Part shown: in pieces, positions 25,049-33,427 of the stretch | How positions within the stretch are numbered: position 1 is the first letter of the stretch | Layout: each line of letters opens with the position of its first letter | Assembly (NCBI GenBank): GCA_038226305.1 | Contig: JBBRQN010000021.1 | Coordinates: 1-46,429, forward strand | Length of the DNA: 46,429 bases | Direction: 5' to 3' | Origin: JASLDZ01 sp038226305 | GTDB lineage: Bacteria; Pseudomonadota; Alphaproteobacteria; Caulobacterales; Caulobacteraceae | Position numbers and translations under genes: made by a program | Notes under the pieces: generated by a model | Told to the model about the DNA's origin: nothing | Database searches by the model: none | The model's input: the letters and a program-made list of their open reading frames with translations, nothing else

Positions 25049-26137
25049 GTGAACCCCGTCGCGCCCCCAGAGACCGTGCCAGAGACCGTGCCCGATTCCG
25101 CTCGCGTGCGGACGGCTCTCCTCGACTGGTACGAGGTGCACGCCCGGCACCTGCCGTGGCGAATCGGCCCGAAGGCGAGGCGGGCGGGGGAGAGGGGCGA
25201 CCCCTACGCCATCTGGCTTTCGGAGGTGATGCTACAGCAGACCACCACCGCCCACGCCGCCCCCTACTACGACGCCTTCCTGCAGCGTTGGCCCAGCGTG
25301 GAGCGACTGGCGGACGCGCCTGACGAGGAGCTGATGGCCGCCTGGGCGGGGCTTGGTTACTACGCCCGCGCCCGTAATCTCCTGGCCTGCGCCCGCGCCG
25401 TGGCGGCCGATCACGGGGGGCGCTTCCCCGACACAGAGGCGGGCCTTTTGAGCCTGCCCGGCGTGGGGGCCTACACGGCGGCGGCGGTGGCGGCCATCGC
25501 CTTCGACCGCCCCGCCAATGTGGTGGACGGCAATGTGGAGCGGGTGGTCTCTCGCCTCTTTGCCACCGCCACGCCGCTGCCCGCCGCCAAGGCGGAGCTC
25601 AAGACCCTGGCTGCAACTCTGGTGGATGTGGATCGCCCGGGCGACTGGGCGCAGGCGCTGATGGACCTGGGCGCGGTGGTCTGCCGCCCGAAAAACCCCC
25701 TCTGCCTTGTCTGCCCCCTCAACGCCGAGTGCCGCGCCTACGCCACGGGCGCGCCGCAGCAGTGGCCGAGGAAGGCGGCGAAGGCGGACCGGCCCCAGCG
25801 ATTCGGGGCCGCCTTCGTGCTGACGCGCGCAGGCGAGGTGGCGCTGGTGCGCCGCCCGGAGAAGGGGTTGCTAGGCGGGATGGCGGCCCTGCCCACCACA
25901 GACTGGGGCGCGGAGCCGCTGGGCGAGATCGAGGTTCTGGCGCTCGCCCCGCCCGGCGCCGACTTCCGCCTGGCCGGCTCCATCGAACACGTCTTCACTC
26001 ACTTCCCCCTGCGGCTGGACGTGTGGGTGGGGGAGGGGGCCGTGCTGCCCGAGGGCGCCCGCTGGGTGGCGGTGGAGGAGGCGAGGCGGTCTCTGCCCAC
26101 AGTGTTCAGGAAGGCGCTGGACCGCGGGCTGGGGTGA
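25049..26137 (+). CDS. mutY: A/G-specific adenine DNA glycosylase
   Basis: Removes adenine mispaired with 8-oxoguanine. Motifs: catalytic Glu59 in LSEVMLQQTT; helix-hairpin-helix LPGVGAYTAAAVAAIAF with catalytic Asp in VVDGNVERV; the iron-sulphur cysteines with spacing C-x6-C-x2-C-x5-C (from CRPKNPLC to NAEC); and a C-terminal NUDIX-like 8-oxoG recognition domain. The start is uncertain. GTG 25049 gives 362 aa, close to the usual length. ATG 25025 would overlap the divergent DUF721 start, and two further in-frame GTG codons follow in a 12-bp tandem repeat encoding PETVPETV. Its promoter must lie within or very near the DUF721 5' end. Confidence 0.93.
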   Translation: MNPVAPPETVPETVPDSARVRTALLDWYEVHARHLPWRIGPKARRAGERGDPYAIWLSEVMLQQTTTAHAAPYYDAFLQRWPSVERLADAPDEELMAAWAGLGYYARARNLLACARAVAADHGGRFPDTEAGLLSLPGVGAYTAAAVAAIAFDRPANVVDGNVERVVSRLFATATPLPAAKAELKTLAATLVDVDRPGDWAQALMDLGAVVCRPKNPLCLVCPLNAECRAYATGAPQQWPRKAAKADRPQRFGAAFVLTRAGEVALVRRPEKGLLGGMAALPTTDWGAEPLGEIEVLALAPPGADFRLAGSIEHVFTHFPLRLDVWVGEGAVLPEGARWVAVEEARRSLPTVFRKALDRGLG

Positions 26138-26183
26138 CATTTGGCACTGGCGCCAAACCCCTCGCGCCCCGATATCCCAATCC

Positions 26184-27011
26184 ATGCCCGTCACGCGCCT
26201 CCCCGACCGAGCCTGCATCCGCGTCGCCGGGCCGGATGCGCGCACGCTGCTGCATGGGTTGCTGACGCAGGATGTGGAGACGCTGGCACCGGGCGAGCTT
26301 CGTTACGGTGCCCTCCTCACCCCGCAGGGCCGCCTCGTTTGCGACCTGTTCCTGCTGGGCGAGGCGGAAGGGGTGCTGATCGACATCGACGCGGGCGTGC
26401 GCGACGCCATCGCCGCCAAGCTGAAGATGCATCGCCTGCGGGCAAGGTGCGAGATCGCTACCGTCGATGGGCCGGTTCACGCCGCCTGGGGCGACGCCCC
26501 CGGAAGCGAGGGCTGGATCGCCGACCCCCGCCTCGCCGCCGCCGGATGGCGAACCTACGGACCGGACTCTCCGGACTCCCCGGACTCTCCGGACTCCTAC
26601 GAGTCCCACCGCTTCGCACTCGGGCTGCCGGATGCTGTCCGCGATGGGCTGGCGGACAAGGCCTATGCCACCGAGGCCGACCTCGACCTTCTGAACGGGG
26701 TGGACTTCAAGAAGGGCTGTTTCGTCGGGCAGGAGACCACCTCGCGCATGAAGCGCCGGGGGGGCATCCGCTCGCGCGTGCTGCCGCTGAACGTGGCCGG
26801 GGCCAGCCCCGGGGCGGAGGTTCTGACCGCGGCCGCCCTGCGTGCCGGCGAGGTGTTCGCGGCGCGTGCGGACCGTGCGCTGGCTCTGGTGCGGCTGGAT
26901 CGCGTCTCCGGTGCTATACTGAGCGTAGATGGGGTCAGCGCCACGCTAGACCCGCCTGAATGGCTTCCCCCCGAAGCCGTCGCCGTCAAACCCGAGGAGA
27001 CAGCCGCATGA
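26184..27011 (+). CDS. ygfZ: YgfZ/GcvT-type folate-binding protein
   Basis: Tetrahydrofolate-binding iron-sulphur cluster maintenance protein (275 aa) related to the glycine cleavage T-protein. Hallmarks are RLPDRACIRVAGPDARTLLH, LTQDVETL, YGALLTPQGRLVCDL and the family signature KKGCFVGQE (around residue 178) with the redox Cys. Between the two halves, residues 127-138 are a Pro-Asp-Ser tandem repeat encoded by a 9-bp DNA repeat, probably a surface linker. The stop overlaps the start of the next gene (ATGA), so the two are coupled. Confidence 0.9.
   Translation: MPVTRLPDRACIRVAGPDARTLLHGLLTQDVETLAPGELRYGALLTPQGRLVCDLFLLGEAEGVLIDIDAGVRDAIAAKLKMHRLRARCEIATVDGPVHAAWGDAPGSEGWIADPRLAAAGWRTYGPDSPDSPDSPDSYESHRFALGLPDAVRDGLADKAYATEADLDLLNGVDFKKGCFVGQETTSRMKRRGGIRSRVLPLNVAGASPGAEVLTAAALRAGEVFAARADRALALVRLDRVSGAILSVDGVSATLDPPEWLPPEAVAVKPEETAA
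26563..26607 (+). repeat. 9-bp tandem repeat carrying five GANTC sites
   Basis: Four units of CGGACTCYC-type sequence (26563-26598) and a diverged fifth (26599-26607) sit in frame in the ygfZ-like gene and encode a Pro-Asp-Ser run. Each contains a GANTC site, the CcrM methylation target, at 26565, 26574, 26583, 26592 and 26601, exactly 9 bp apart. Confidence 0.9.
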
Positions 27012-27595
27012 CCCGCCTCAAGCCACTCCTGATCGCCGCCGCCCTCATGAGCGCCGCCGCCCCCGCAGCCGTGCGGGCGCAGGTGGGTCCGGCCCCCCGG
27101 CCTCGAGCGGGGGAACCTGTCGCGCAGGTCAGCATCCGGTTCGGCTCCGAACTCGGCCTCATGGCGGACCGCTACGGCCGCAAGGAACTGGATGAGCTGG
27201 CCGAGGTGCTGCAGGACCGCATCGCCATCGACGCCGCCAAGGGTGGTTTCGTGCGTGCCGACATCGTTCTGGAAGACGCCCGGCCCAACCGGCCGACCCT
27301 GCGCCAGCAGTCGATCCGCAGCGAACTCAGCTCGCGCAGCGTGGCGCTGGGCGGGGCGCGGGTTTCCGGCACGCTGACGCGGGCCGACGGGTCCACCCAG
27401 CCCCTGACCTACTCCTATTTCGACACCGACCTGACCGACCTCGTGGGTTTCACCACCTGGTATGGGGCCGAGCGGGCCTTCTCCTACCTTGGGAGCGAGC
27501 TGGCGCGGGGTCGCGTGTCCACCCGCCTCGGCCCGGGCACGCCCAACCCCTACCGCTGCCAGAGCAGCTTCGACGTGTGGTGCACCGGGGTGTGA
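27008..27595 (+). CDS. Secreted protein of unknown function
   Basis: I do not recognise this 195-aa protein. It has a clear signal peptide (MTRLKPLLIAAALMSAAAPA, cleavage probably after VRA), then a short Pro/Arg stretch and an alpha/beta domain beginning EPVAQVSIRFGSELG. That domain contains ELDELAEVLQDRIAID, a DIVLEDARPNRPTLRQQ segment and SYFDTDLTDL. Two cysteines close together near the C-terminus (YRCQSSFDVWCTG) could form a disulfide. ATG 27008 overlaps the ygfZ-like stop by 4 bp, so it is translated from the same message. Conservation of the DE-rich centre suggests a periplasmic binding or structural role, which is a guess. Confidence 0.8.
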   Translation: MTRLKPLLIAAALMSAAAPAAVRAQVGPAPRPRAGEPVAQVSIRFGSELGLMADRYGRKELDELAEVLQDRIAIDAAKGGFVRADIVLEDARPNRPTLRQQSIRSELSSRSVALGGARVSGTLTRADGSTQPLTYSYFDTDLTDLVGFTTWYGAERAFSYLGSELARGRVSTRLGPGTPNPYRCQSSFDVWCTGV

Positions 27596-27649
27596 CGCCT
27601 GCGGCTTTCCCCTGCGGCGCGGGGGAGGCCTTGATGCTATCCACCCGCC

Positions 27650-28234
27650 ATGCCCGAACCGATCCGCTGCACCTGGCAAGGCGCTGACCCGCTCTACGTC
27701 GCCTACCACGACACCGAGTGGGGCGTGCCCGAGCACGACGCCCGCGCCCTGTGGGAGAAGCTGGTGCTCGACGGGTTTCAGGCCGGGCTGTCGTGGATCA
27801 CCATCCTGAGAAAGCGCGAGGCGTTCCGCGAGGCCTTCGAGGGCTTCGATCCCGAGCGGGTGGCGCGCTACGGCTCCAACGACGTTGAGCGCCTGCTGGG
27901 CGACCCCGGCATCGTGCGCTCCCGCGCCAAGATCGAGGCGGCCATCGACTCGGCCCAGGCCTTCCTTGCGGTCGAGGGGAAGGGCGAGGGCTTCACCCGC
28001 TTCGTGTGGTCGCGGGTGGAGGGGGCGCCGGTGCAGAACGCGTTCACCCGGGAGAGCGGCCTGCCGCCGCAGACGCCCGTCTCTGTCCAGCTCTCGAAAG
28101 ACCTGAAGGCGCAGGGCTTCAAGTTCTGCGGCCCGGTGATCGTCTACGCCTGGATGGAGGCCTGCGGCCTTGTGAACGACCACCTCGTCGATTGCTTCCG
28201 CCACGCCGAGTGCGGAGCTATGGCGGAAGGGTGA
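27650..28234 (+). CDS. tag: DNA-3-methyladenine glycosylase I
   Basis: Base-excision enzyme that removes 3-methyladenine from alkylated DNA (194 aa). The family pattern is complete: N-terminal RCTWQGADPLYVAYHDTEWG with the zinc Cys, the tryptophan-rich LVLDGFQAGLSWITILRKRE, and C-terminal FKFCGPVIVYAWMEACGLVN, followed by His and Cys residues that complete the zinc site (HLVDCFRHAEC). The stop overlaps the GTG start of rnhB (GTGA). It sits between mutY and ccrM in a stretch rich in DNA repair and modification genes. Confidence 0.95.
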   Translation: MPEPIRCTWQGADPLYVAYHDTEWGVPEHDARALWEKLVLDGFQAGLSWITILRKREAFREAFEGFDPERVARYGSNDVERLLGDPGIVRSRAKIEAAIDSAQAFLAVEGKGEGFTRFVWSRVEGAPVQNAFTRESGLPPQTPVSVQLSKDLKAQGFKFCGPVIVYAWMEACGLVNDHLVDCFRHAECGAMAEG

Positions 28235-28947
28235 AGCCGCGACTCAGCCCCGCCGCGCCGACGAAGACGCAAGCTGCCCGTCCGGGTCCGACCTTCCGGC
28301 TGGAGCGCCTGCACGGGCCGGGCGCAACCGTGATCTGCGGCGTCGACGAGGCGGGCCGTGGGCCGTGGGCCGGCCCGGTTTCGGCCGGGGCGGTGATCCT
28401 TAACCCCCGCCGAATCCCCAAGGGCATCGACGACTCCAAGGCCCTGACCGCCGCCCGCCGGGCCGAGCTCGAGATCGAGATCAAGGCCGTCGCCGTGTCG
28501 TGGGGCGTGGGCTTCGCCTCCGAAGATGAGATCTTCGAGCACAACATCCTGCACGCCACGGGCCTCGCCATGTGCCGGGCGGTGGGCGACCTCACGCCCG
28601 CGCCCGCCATCGCCCTGGTGGATGGCAACTACCCCTTTAAGCTCCCCTGCGACGTGAAGACCGTGGTGAAGGGCGACGCCTTGAGCCTGTCCATCGCCGC
28701 CGCCTCGATCCTGGCCAAGGTCGCCCGTGACCGGGTGATGCAGGCGATGGACGAGCGACACCCAGGCTACGGCTTCGCCCGCCACAAGGGTTATCACGCC
28801 CGGGAACACTGCGAGGCGCTGCTCAGGCTCGGCCCGAGCCCGATCCACCGCCGAGGCTGGGCCCCGATCCGGCTGCTGCTGGAACAGGGCGACCTGTTCG
28901 AGCCCGCCCGGCGCGCGGATGCGCAGCGCGCCCGGCAGGCGGCATGA
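28231..28947 (+). CDS. rnhB: Ribonuclease HII
   Basis: Endonuclease that cuts RNA in RNA-DNA hybrids and at single ribonucleotides in DNA (238 aa). The catalytic motif CGVDEAGRGPWAGPV supplies the Asp-Glu pair. DDSKALTAARR, VDGNYPF and SIAAASILAKVARDRVM complete the family pattern. The GTG start at 28231 overlaps the tag stop. A ~35-residue Lys/Thr/Pro-rich N-terminal tail precedes the core. The stop overlaps the clcA ATG by 4 bp. As I recall, rnhB is next to ccrM in C. crescentus; here clcA lies between. Confidence 0.96.
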   Translation: MKPRLSPAAPTKTQAARPGPTFRLERLHGPGATVICGVDEAGRGPWAGPVSAGAVILNPRRIPKGIDDSKALTAARRAELEIEIKAVAVSWGVGFASEDEIFEHNILHATGLAMCRAVGDLTPAPAIALVDGNYPFKLPCDVKTVVKGDALSLSIAAASILAKVARDRVMQAMDERHPGYGFARHKGYHAREHCEALLRLGPSPIHRRGWAPIRLLLEQGDLFEPARRADAQRARQAA

Positions 28948-30821
28948 GCACCGCCGAGGCGGAGGCCGCCGATCCCGAGGTGAAGGGGATAGAGGGCGCG
29001 GGCGATCCCCCGCCCCGCAAGCCCGCGGGCATCTCCCTGCCTCTGCGGCTGCCCGCCGCCGCGGAAGCGCGGGGGTGGCTGGCCCAGCTTCGCGCGCTCG
29101 TCCGCTCGTCCGAGGTGTTCCTGACGCTCGTGGCCGGGGCCGCCGGGGCGGTAGCGGGCGTGCTGGTGACCGGCATGAGCCAGATAACTCAGCTGATGCA
29201 CGTGTTGCTGTTCGGCATCCGCTTCGACCTGCGGCTGTCGGCGGTGGACCATGTGTCGCCGGTTCGGGCGATCCTGGCACCGACGCTGGGAGGGCTGGTC
29301 CTCGGCCTGAGCGAGCTGTGGCGGGTGCGAACCTCGGGCCGATCCGCTGTGGACCCGGTGGAGGCGAATGCCCTGCGCGGCGGGCGCATGAGCCTGCGCG
29401 ACTCGATCCTGGTCTCGACGCAGACCCTGCTGTCCAACGGCTGCGGGGCCTCGGTGGGGCTCGAGGCGGGCTACACCCAGATCGGGGCCGGGCTGGCGAG
29501 CCGGCTGGGGCAACTCCTCAAGCTGCGCCGGGTCGACCTGCGGGTGATCGTGGGCGCTGGGGCGGCCGGGGCGATCGCCGCGGCTTTCGGGGCGCCCATC
29601 ACCGGGGCGTTCTATGCGTTCGAGCTGATCGTCGGCACCTATTCCGTGGGCAACGCGGCCGCGATCATGGCTGCATCGGTCACCGCCTGGCTGACGGCGC
29701 AGGCGCTGGGGGGATCGCCCTATTCCTTCCACGCCCTGCAGGTGTTCCCCCTGCGGCCCTCGCATTACCTCGCGCTGATGGTGCTGGGGGTGCTGGGCGC
29801 GGGCCTCGGCATCGCCATCATGCAGCTGACCGCCCTCAGCGACCGCCTGTTCGGCGCCAGCCGCATCCCCGTGTGGCTGCGACCGGCCGCGGGCGGGCTG
29901 CTGCTGGGCGGCCTCGCCTGCATCACCCCGCAGGTGCTGGGGGCGGGGCATGGCGCGCTGAGCCTCGACATCGGGCTCGACCTTCCCCTGCTGGTGATCG
30001 CGGGTTTGCTGGCGATCAAGGTGCTGGCGGCGCTGATCTCCCTCGGCTCCGGCTTCCGGGGAGGCCTGTTCTTCGCGTCGCTGTTCGTGGGCGCGCTGCT
30101 CGGCAAGCTCTATGGAGGCGCGTTCGAGGCGTTCTTCCCGAGCTTCGGGCTCGATCCCACCGCCGCGCTCCTGTGCGGCATGGGCGTGGTTGGGGTGGCG
30201 GTGGTGGGCGGCCCGCTCACCATGAGCTTCCTCGTGCTGGAGACCACGGGCGACCTTTCGCTCACCGCCGCCGTACTCACGGCGTGTGTGGCCACGAGCC
30301 TGATGGTGCGCGAGACCTTCGGCTACTCGTTCTCCACCTGGCGGCTGCACCTGCGGGGCGAGACCATCCGCTCGGCCAACGACGTGGGCTGGATCCGAAC
30401 CCTCACCGTGGGCCGCCTGATGCGCACCGACCCCAAGCTGGTAAGGGGCTCCACGCCTCTTTCGGAGGTGCGTCGCCGCTTCCCCCTGGGCTCGACCCAG
30501 ACGCTGGTGGTGATCGACGACGCCGACCGCTACCTGGGCTTAGCCCCCGTCGCCGAAGCCCACACGCCCCTGCCCGAAGGCGCGACCCCGGGTAGCCGCA
30601 CCGCCGCCGACATCGCCCATCAGCGCGAGACCGCGCTGTTGCCCGACATGAACGTCAAGACGGCCATGAGCCTCTTCGAGCGCGCGGAAACCGAGACCCT
30701 GGCGGTGGTGGACGGCCCGGAGACGCGCCTGGTGGTTGGCCTCCTCAGCGAATCCCACGCCACCCGCCGCTATGCCGAGGAGCTCGACAAGCACAGCCGC
30801 GGCATCACCGGGGAGGGCTGA
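28944..30821 (+). CDS. ClC-type chloride channel/antiporter with CBS domains
   Basis: Inner-membrane ClC protein (625 aa) moving chloride, possibly in exchange for protons. The membrane domain (about residues 50-470) contains the ClC motifs GASVGLEAGYTQIGAG, GAPITGAFYAFELIVG and GSGFRGGLFFASLFVGALLG. The C-terminal part (480-610) is soluble and resembles a CBS pair (RLMRTDPKLVRGSTPLSEVR and later TAMSLFERAETETLAVV). The first motif has Ser-Asn-Gly-Cys-Gly-Ala-Ser rather than canonical GSGIP, so selectivity is uncertain. It starts inside the rnhB stop (ATGA) and ends 81 bp before ccrM. Confidence 0.9.
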   Translation: MSTAEAEAADPEVKGIEGAGDPPPRKPAGISLPLRLPAAAEARGWLAQLRALVRSSEVFLTLVAGAAGAVAGVLVTGMSQITQLMHVLLFGIRFDLRLSAVDHVSPVRAILAPTLGGLVLGLSELWRVRTSGRSAVDPVEANALRGGRMSLRDSILVSTQTLLSNGCGASVGLEAGYTQIGAGLASRLGQLLKLRRVDLRVIVGAGAAGAIAAAFGAPITGAFYAFELIVGTYSVGNAAAIMAASVTAWLTAQALGGSPYSFHALQVFPLRPSHYLALMVLGVLGAGLGIAIMQLTALSDRLFGASRIPVWLRPAAGGLLLGGLACITPQVLGAGHGALSLDIGLDLPLLVIAGLLAIKVLAALISLGSGFRGGLFFASLFVGALLGKLYGGAFEAFFPSFGLDPTAALLCGMGVVGVAVVGGPLTMSFLVLETTGDLSLTAAVLTACVATSLMVRETFGYSFSTWRLHLRGETIRSANDVGWIRTLTVGRLMRTDPKLVRGSTPLSEVRRRFPLGSTQTLVVIDDADRYLGLAPVAEAHTPLPEGATPGSRTAADIAHQRETALLPDMNVKTAMSLFERAETETLAVVDGPETRLVVGLLSESHATRRYAEELDKHSRGITGEG

Positions 30822-30902
30822 GGCCCGATCCTCCTGTCCCTGCGGGTAGAGAGAAACTTAACCCCGCCCGCTCACTTTCGCCCAAGCTTGCGAGGGATGC
30901 GG

Positions 30903-32000
30903 ATGAGCCCGGTCGACACCATCATCGAAGGCGATTGCCTGGAGGTTCTGCGGACCCTGCCGGACAAGTCGGTCGACCTCGTCTTCGCCGACCCGCCCTA
31001 CAACCTGCAGCTCGGCGGCGACCTGCACCGGCCCGACAACTCCCGCGTCGATGCGGTGGATGACGACTGGGACCAGTTCGAGAGCTTCGCCGCCTACGAC
31101 GCCTTCACCAAGGCGTGGCTGGTCGAGTGCCGCCGGGTGCTGAAGGACGAGGGCGCGATCTGGGTGATCGGCAGCTATCACAACATCTTCCGCGTGGGTC
31201 AGTCCCTGCAGGACATCGGCTTCTGGCTGCTCAACGACGTGGTGTGGCGCAAGACCAACCCCATGCCCAACTTCAAGGGCGCCCGCCTCGCCAACGCCCA
31301 CGAGACCCTGATCTGGGCCTCCAAGAGCCGCGGCCAGAAGCGCTACACCTTCAACTACGACGCCCTGAAGACCGCCAACGACGACCTGCAGATGCGCTCT
31401 GACTGGACCATGCCGATCTGCACCGGCGCCGAGCGGCTCAAGGGCGACGACGGGCACAAGCTCCACCCCACCCAGAAGCCCGAGGCCCTGCTGCACCGGG
31501 TGCTGATCGCCAGCACCCGCCCCGGCGACGTGGTGCTCGACCCCTTCTTCGGCACCGGCACCACGGGTGCGGTCGCCCGGCGCCTCGGCCGCAAGTTCAT
31601 CGGCATCGAGCGCGACCCGGCCTATGCCGCGGCGGCGCGGGCCCGCATCGACGCGGTGATCCCCTCGCTGGAAAGCGATCTGGCGGTGATGGGCTCCAAG
31701 CGGGCCGAGGTTCGCATCCCCTTCGGCATGGTGGTCGAGGCGGGCCTCCTCAATCCCGGCGACGAGCTCTACTGCCCCAAGGGCTCGCGGCGCGCCCGCG
31801 TGCGGCCTGACGGGTCGCTCAGTTCGGGCGAGATGTCGGGCTCCATTCACAAGCTCGGCGCCCTGATCGACAGTGCCCCCGCCTGCAACGGCTGGACGTT
31901 CTGGCACGTGAAGACCGACCGCGGCCTGAGCCCCATCGACACCTTCCGCACCCAGCTGCGCGCCGGGATGGAGAAGGCGCCCGTCGTCCTCTCCACGTGA
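30903..32000 (+). CDS. ccrM: Cell-cycle-regulated GANTC adenine methyltransferase CcrM
   Basis: Orphan beta-class N6-adenine methyltransferase that methylates GANTC after replication and so resets transcription through the cell cycle (365 aa). DPPY is at 30-33 (VFADPPYNLQLGGDL), followed by the long conserved block with WVIGSYHNIFRVG, WRKTNPMPNFKG and HPTQKPEALL, then LDPFFGTGTTG. The ~80-residue C-terminal domain (from about RAEVRIPFGMVVEAG to the end) is present. ATG 30903 is chosen: GAGGG lies 6 nt upstream and the protein then aligns with C. crescentus CcrM. Starts at 30888 (TTG) and 30897 (ATG) are less likely. No restriction partner is nearby, as expected. The short upstream gap has one TTAACC half-site. 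Confidence 0.96.
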   Translation: MSPVDTIIEGDCLEVLRTLPDKSVDLVFADPPYNLQLGGDLHRPDNSRVDAVDDDWDQFESFAAYDAFTKAWLVECRRVLKDEGAIWVIGSYHNIFRVGQSLQDIGFWLLNDVVWRKTNPMPNFKGARLANAHETLIWASKSRGQKRYTFNYDALKTANDDLQMRSDWTMPICTGAERLKGDDGHKLHPTQKPEALLHRVLIASTRPGDVVLDPFFGTGTTGAVARRLGRKFIGIERDPAYAAAARARIDAVIPSLESDLAVMGSKRAEVRIPFGMVVEAGLLNPGDELYCPKGSRRARVRPDGSLSSGEMSGSIHKLGALIDSAPACNGWTFWHVKTDRGLSPIDTFRTQLRAGMEKAPVVLST

Positions 32001-32025
32001 CGCCCGCGCTCGCGAATCCCGGGCC

Positions 32026-33387
32026 GTGAGCGCGACGGCGACGGCGCAAAGCCGCGTGGAGTCGTCAACGGCGACGCGCGACTGGGAGCGGCTGTTCGCC
32101 ACCCTGCTGATGGCCGCGGTGACCACGCCCGGCATGCTGCTGCTCGGCGTTTCCGACAGCCTGGATGCGCCCGACACCCCGCTGCTGCGCTACTACTGGC
32201 TGCCCATCTACGCCGCGACTCTGGCCCTGTGCGCCCTGCGCTGGAAGGCGCTGCTGCAGTTCTGGCTGCCCGCGACCCTGGCGCTCTCCATCGTGGGCTG
32301 GGCGTGGGCCTCGAAGGACTGGTCGGTCCTGCCGGAGATTTCCAGCCGGCGGGCGATGGCTCTGGCGTTCACGACGCTCCTTGGCCTGTACCTCGGCGCG
32401 GTCTGGGGCGGGAGGAAGCTTCCGGTCATGCTGGCCGATGCCTTCCTGCCCCTGGCGATCGGGTCGATCCTGGTCTGCCTCGCCGTGCCCTCGGTGGGCG
32501 TGCAGCACGATGGCGAGACCTCCGGTGCGTGGCGGGGGCTGTGGGCGCACAAGAACATGCTGGGCGCTTGGATGGGCATCGGCTCGCTCTCCGCCGCAGC
32601 CGCGGCGTTCCTCGAGCCGCAGCGCCGACGCCGGCACCTCGTGACGCTGCTGCTCTGCACCTTCCTCCTCCTCATGTGCCGCTCGAAGGGGATGCTCCTG
32701 TGCTGGTCGCTGGCGATGGGCACGGCGACGATCCTGGCGATGGCGCGGCGGGGGCCTGTGTGGGCGGTGGCTTCGGTATGGGTGGCGGGGGCGGTGGGCA
32801 CGGCGCTGGGCCTCATCCTCGCTTTCGATCCGGGGGCGATCTTGCAGGCCCTGGGCAAGAGCCCCACCCTGACCGGCCGCACCGACATCTGGGCCTCGGT
32901 GCTGCGCCGCGTGGGTGAGAGCCCCTACGTGGGCTACGGCTTCGCTGCCTTTTGGGAGAAGGGCTCGATCCCCGCCGAGGTGGTCAAGAAGGAGACCGGA
33001 TGGATGGTCCCCAACGCCCACAACGGCTGGCTCGACCTGTTGCTGCAGGTGGGCTGGGTGGGTGTGGGACTGCTGGGCTTCGTCATCGCCGTGGCGGCCC
33101 TGGGATGCATCGTCAGGTCGCGGGCGCGGGTGGATGGCTGGTTCGGCCTCCTGTTCCTGATCCACTACGTAGCCACATCGCTCTCCGAGAGCGTGCTCGA
33201 GCTGCACAACAGCCTGCCCTGGGCGCTGTTCATCGCCGTGTTCGCCTTCGCCTGCGGACCCGCGCCGGAGCAGCCGGTCGAGCCGACGCGGCCCTTCCGC
33301 CGTCGCCTGGCCACCACCGCTCCGCCAGCCTTCGACTGGGCCGCCCTCGACCGCGGCCGTGCAACCGTCGAGTGGCAAGACCCGTAA
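32026..33387 (+). CDS. O-antigen ligase/polymerase-like membrane protein
   Basis: Polytopic inner-membrane protein (453 aa) of the Wzy/WaaL superfamily, which joins or polymerises polysaccharide repeat units on the periplasmic side. About ten hydrophobic segments lie between residues 20 and 410. The large periplasmic loop before the last helices contains SPTLTGRTDIW, YVGYGFAAFW and NAHNGWLDLLLQVG, the usual Wzy_C pattern. The start is GTG 32026, without a good ribosome site. A GT9 glycosyltransferase gene follows 40 bp downstream, pointing to lipopolysaccharide or exopolysaccharide synthesis. HfsC-like holdfast polymerase is one possibility. Confidence 0.85.
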   Translation: MSATATAQSRVESSTATRDWERLFATLLMAAVTTPGMLLLGVSDSLDAPDTPLLRYYWLPIYAATLALCALRWKALLQFWLPATLALSIVGWAWASKDWSVLPEISSRRAMALAFTTLLGLYLGAVWGGRKLPVMLADAFLPLAIGSILVCLAVPSVGVQHDGETSGAWRGLWAHKNMLGAWMGIGSLSAAAAAFLEPQRRRRHLVTLLLCTFLLLMCRSKGMLLCWSLAMGTATILAMARRGPVWAVASVWVAGAVGTALGLILAFDPGAILQALGKSPTLTGRTDIWASVLRRVGESPYVGYGFAAFWEKGSIPAEVVKKETGWMVPNAHNGWLDLLLQVGWVGVGLLGFVIAVAALGCIVRSRARVDGWFGLLFLIHYVATSLSESVLELHNSLPWALFIAVFAFACGPAPEQPVEPTRPFRRRLATTAPPAFDWAALDRGRATVEWQDP

Positions 33388-33427
33388 CCCCTGCGAATCC
33401 GTCGCGTAGCCATGTAGAAGGTGTTCG

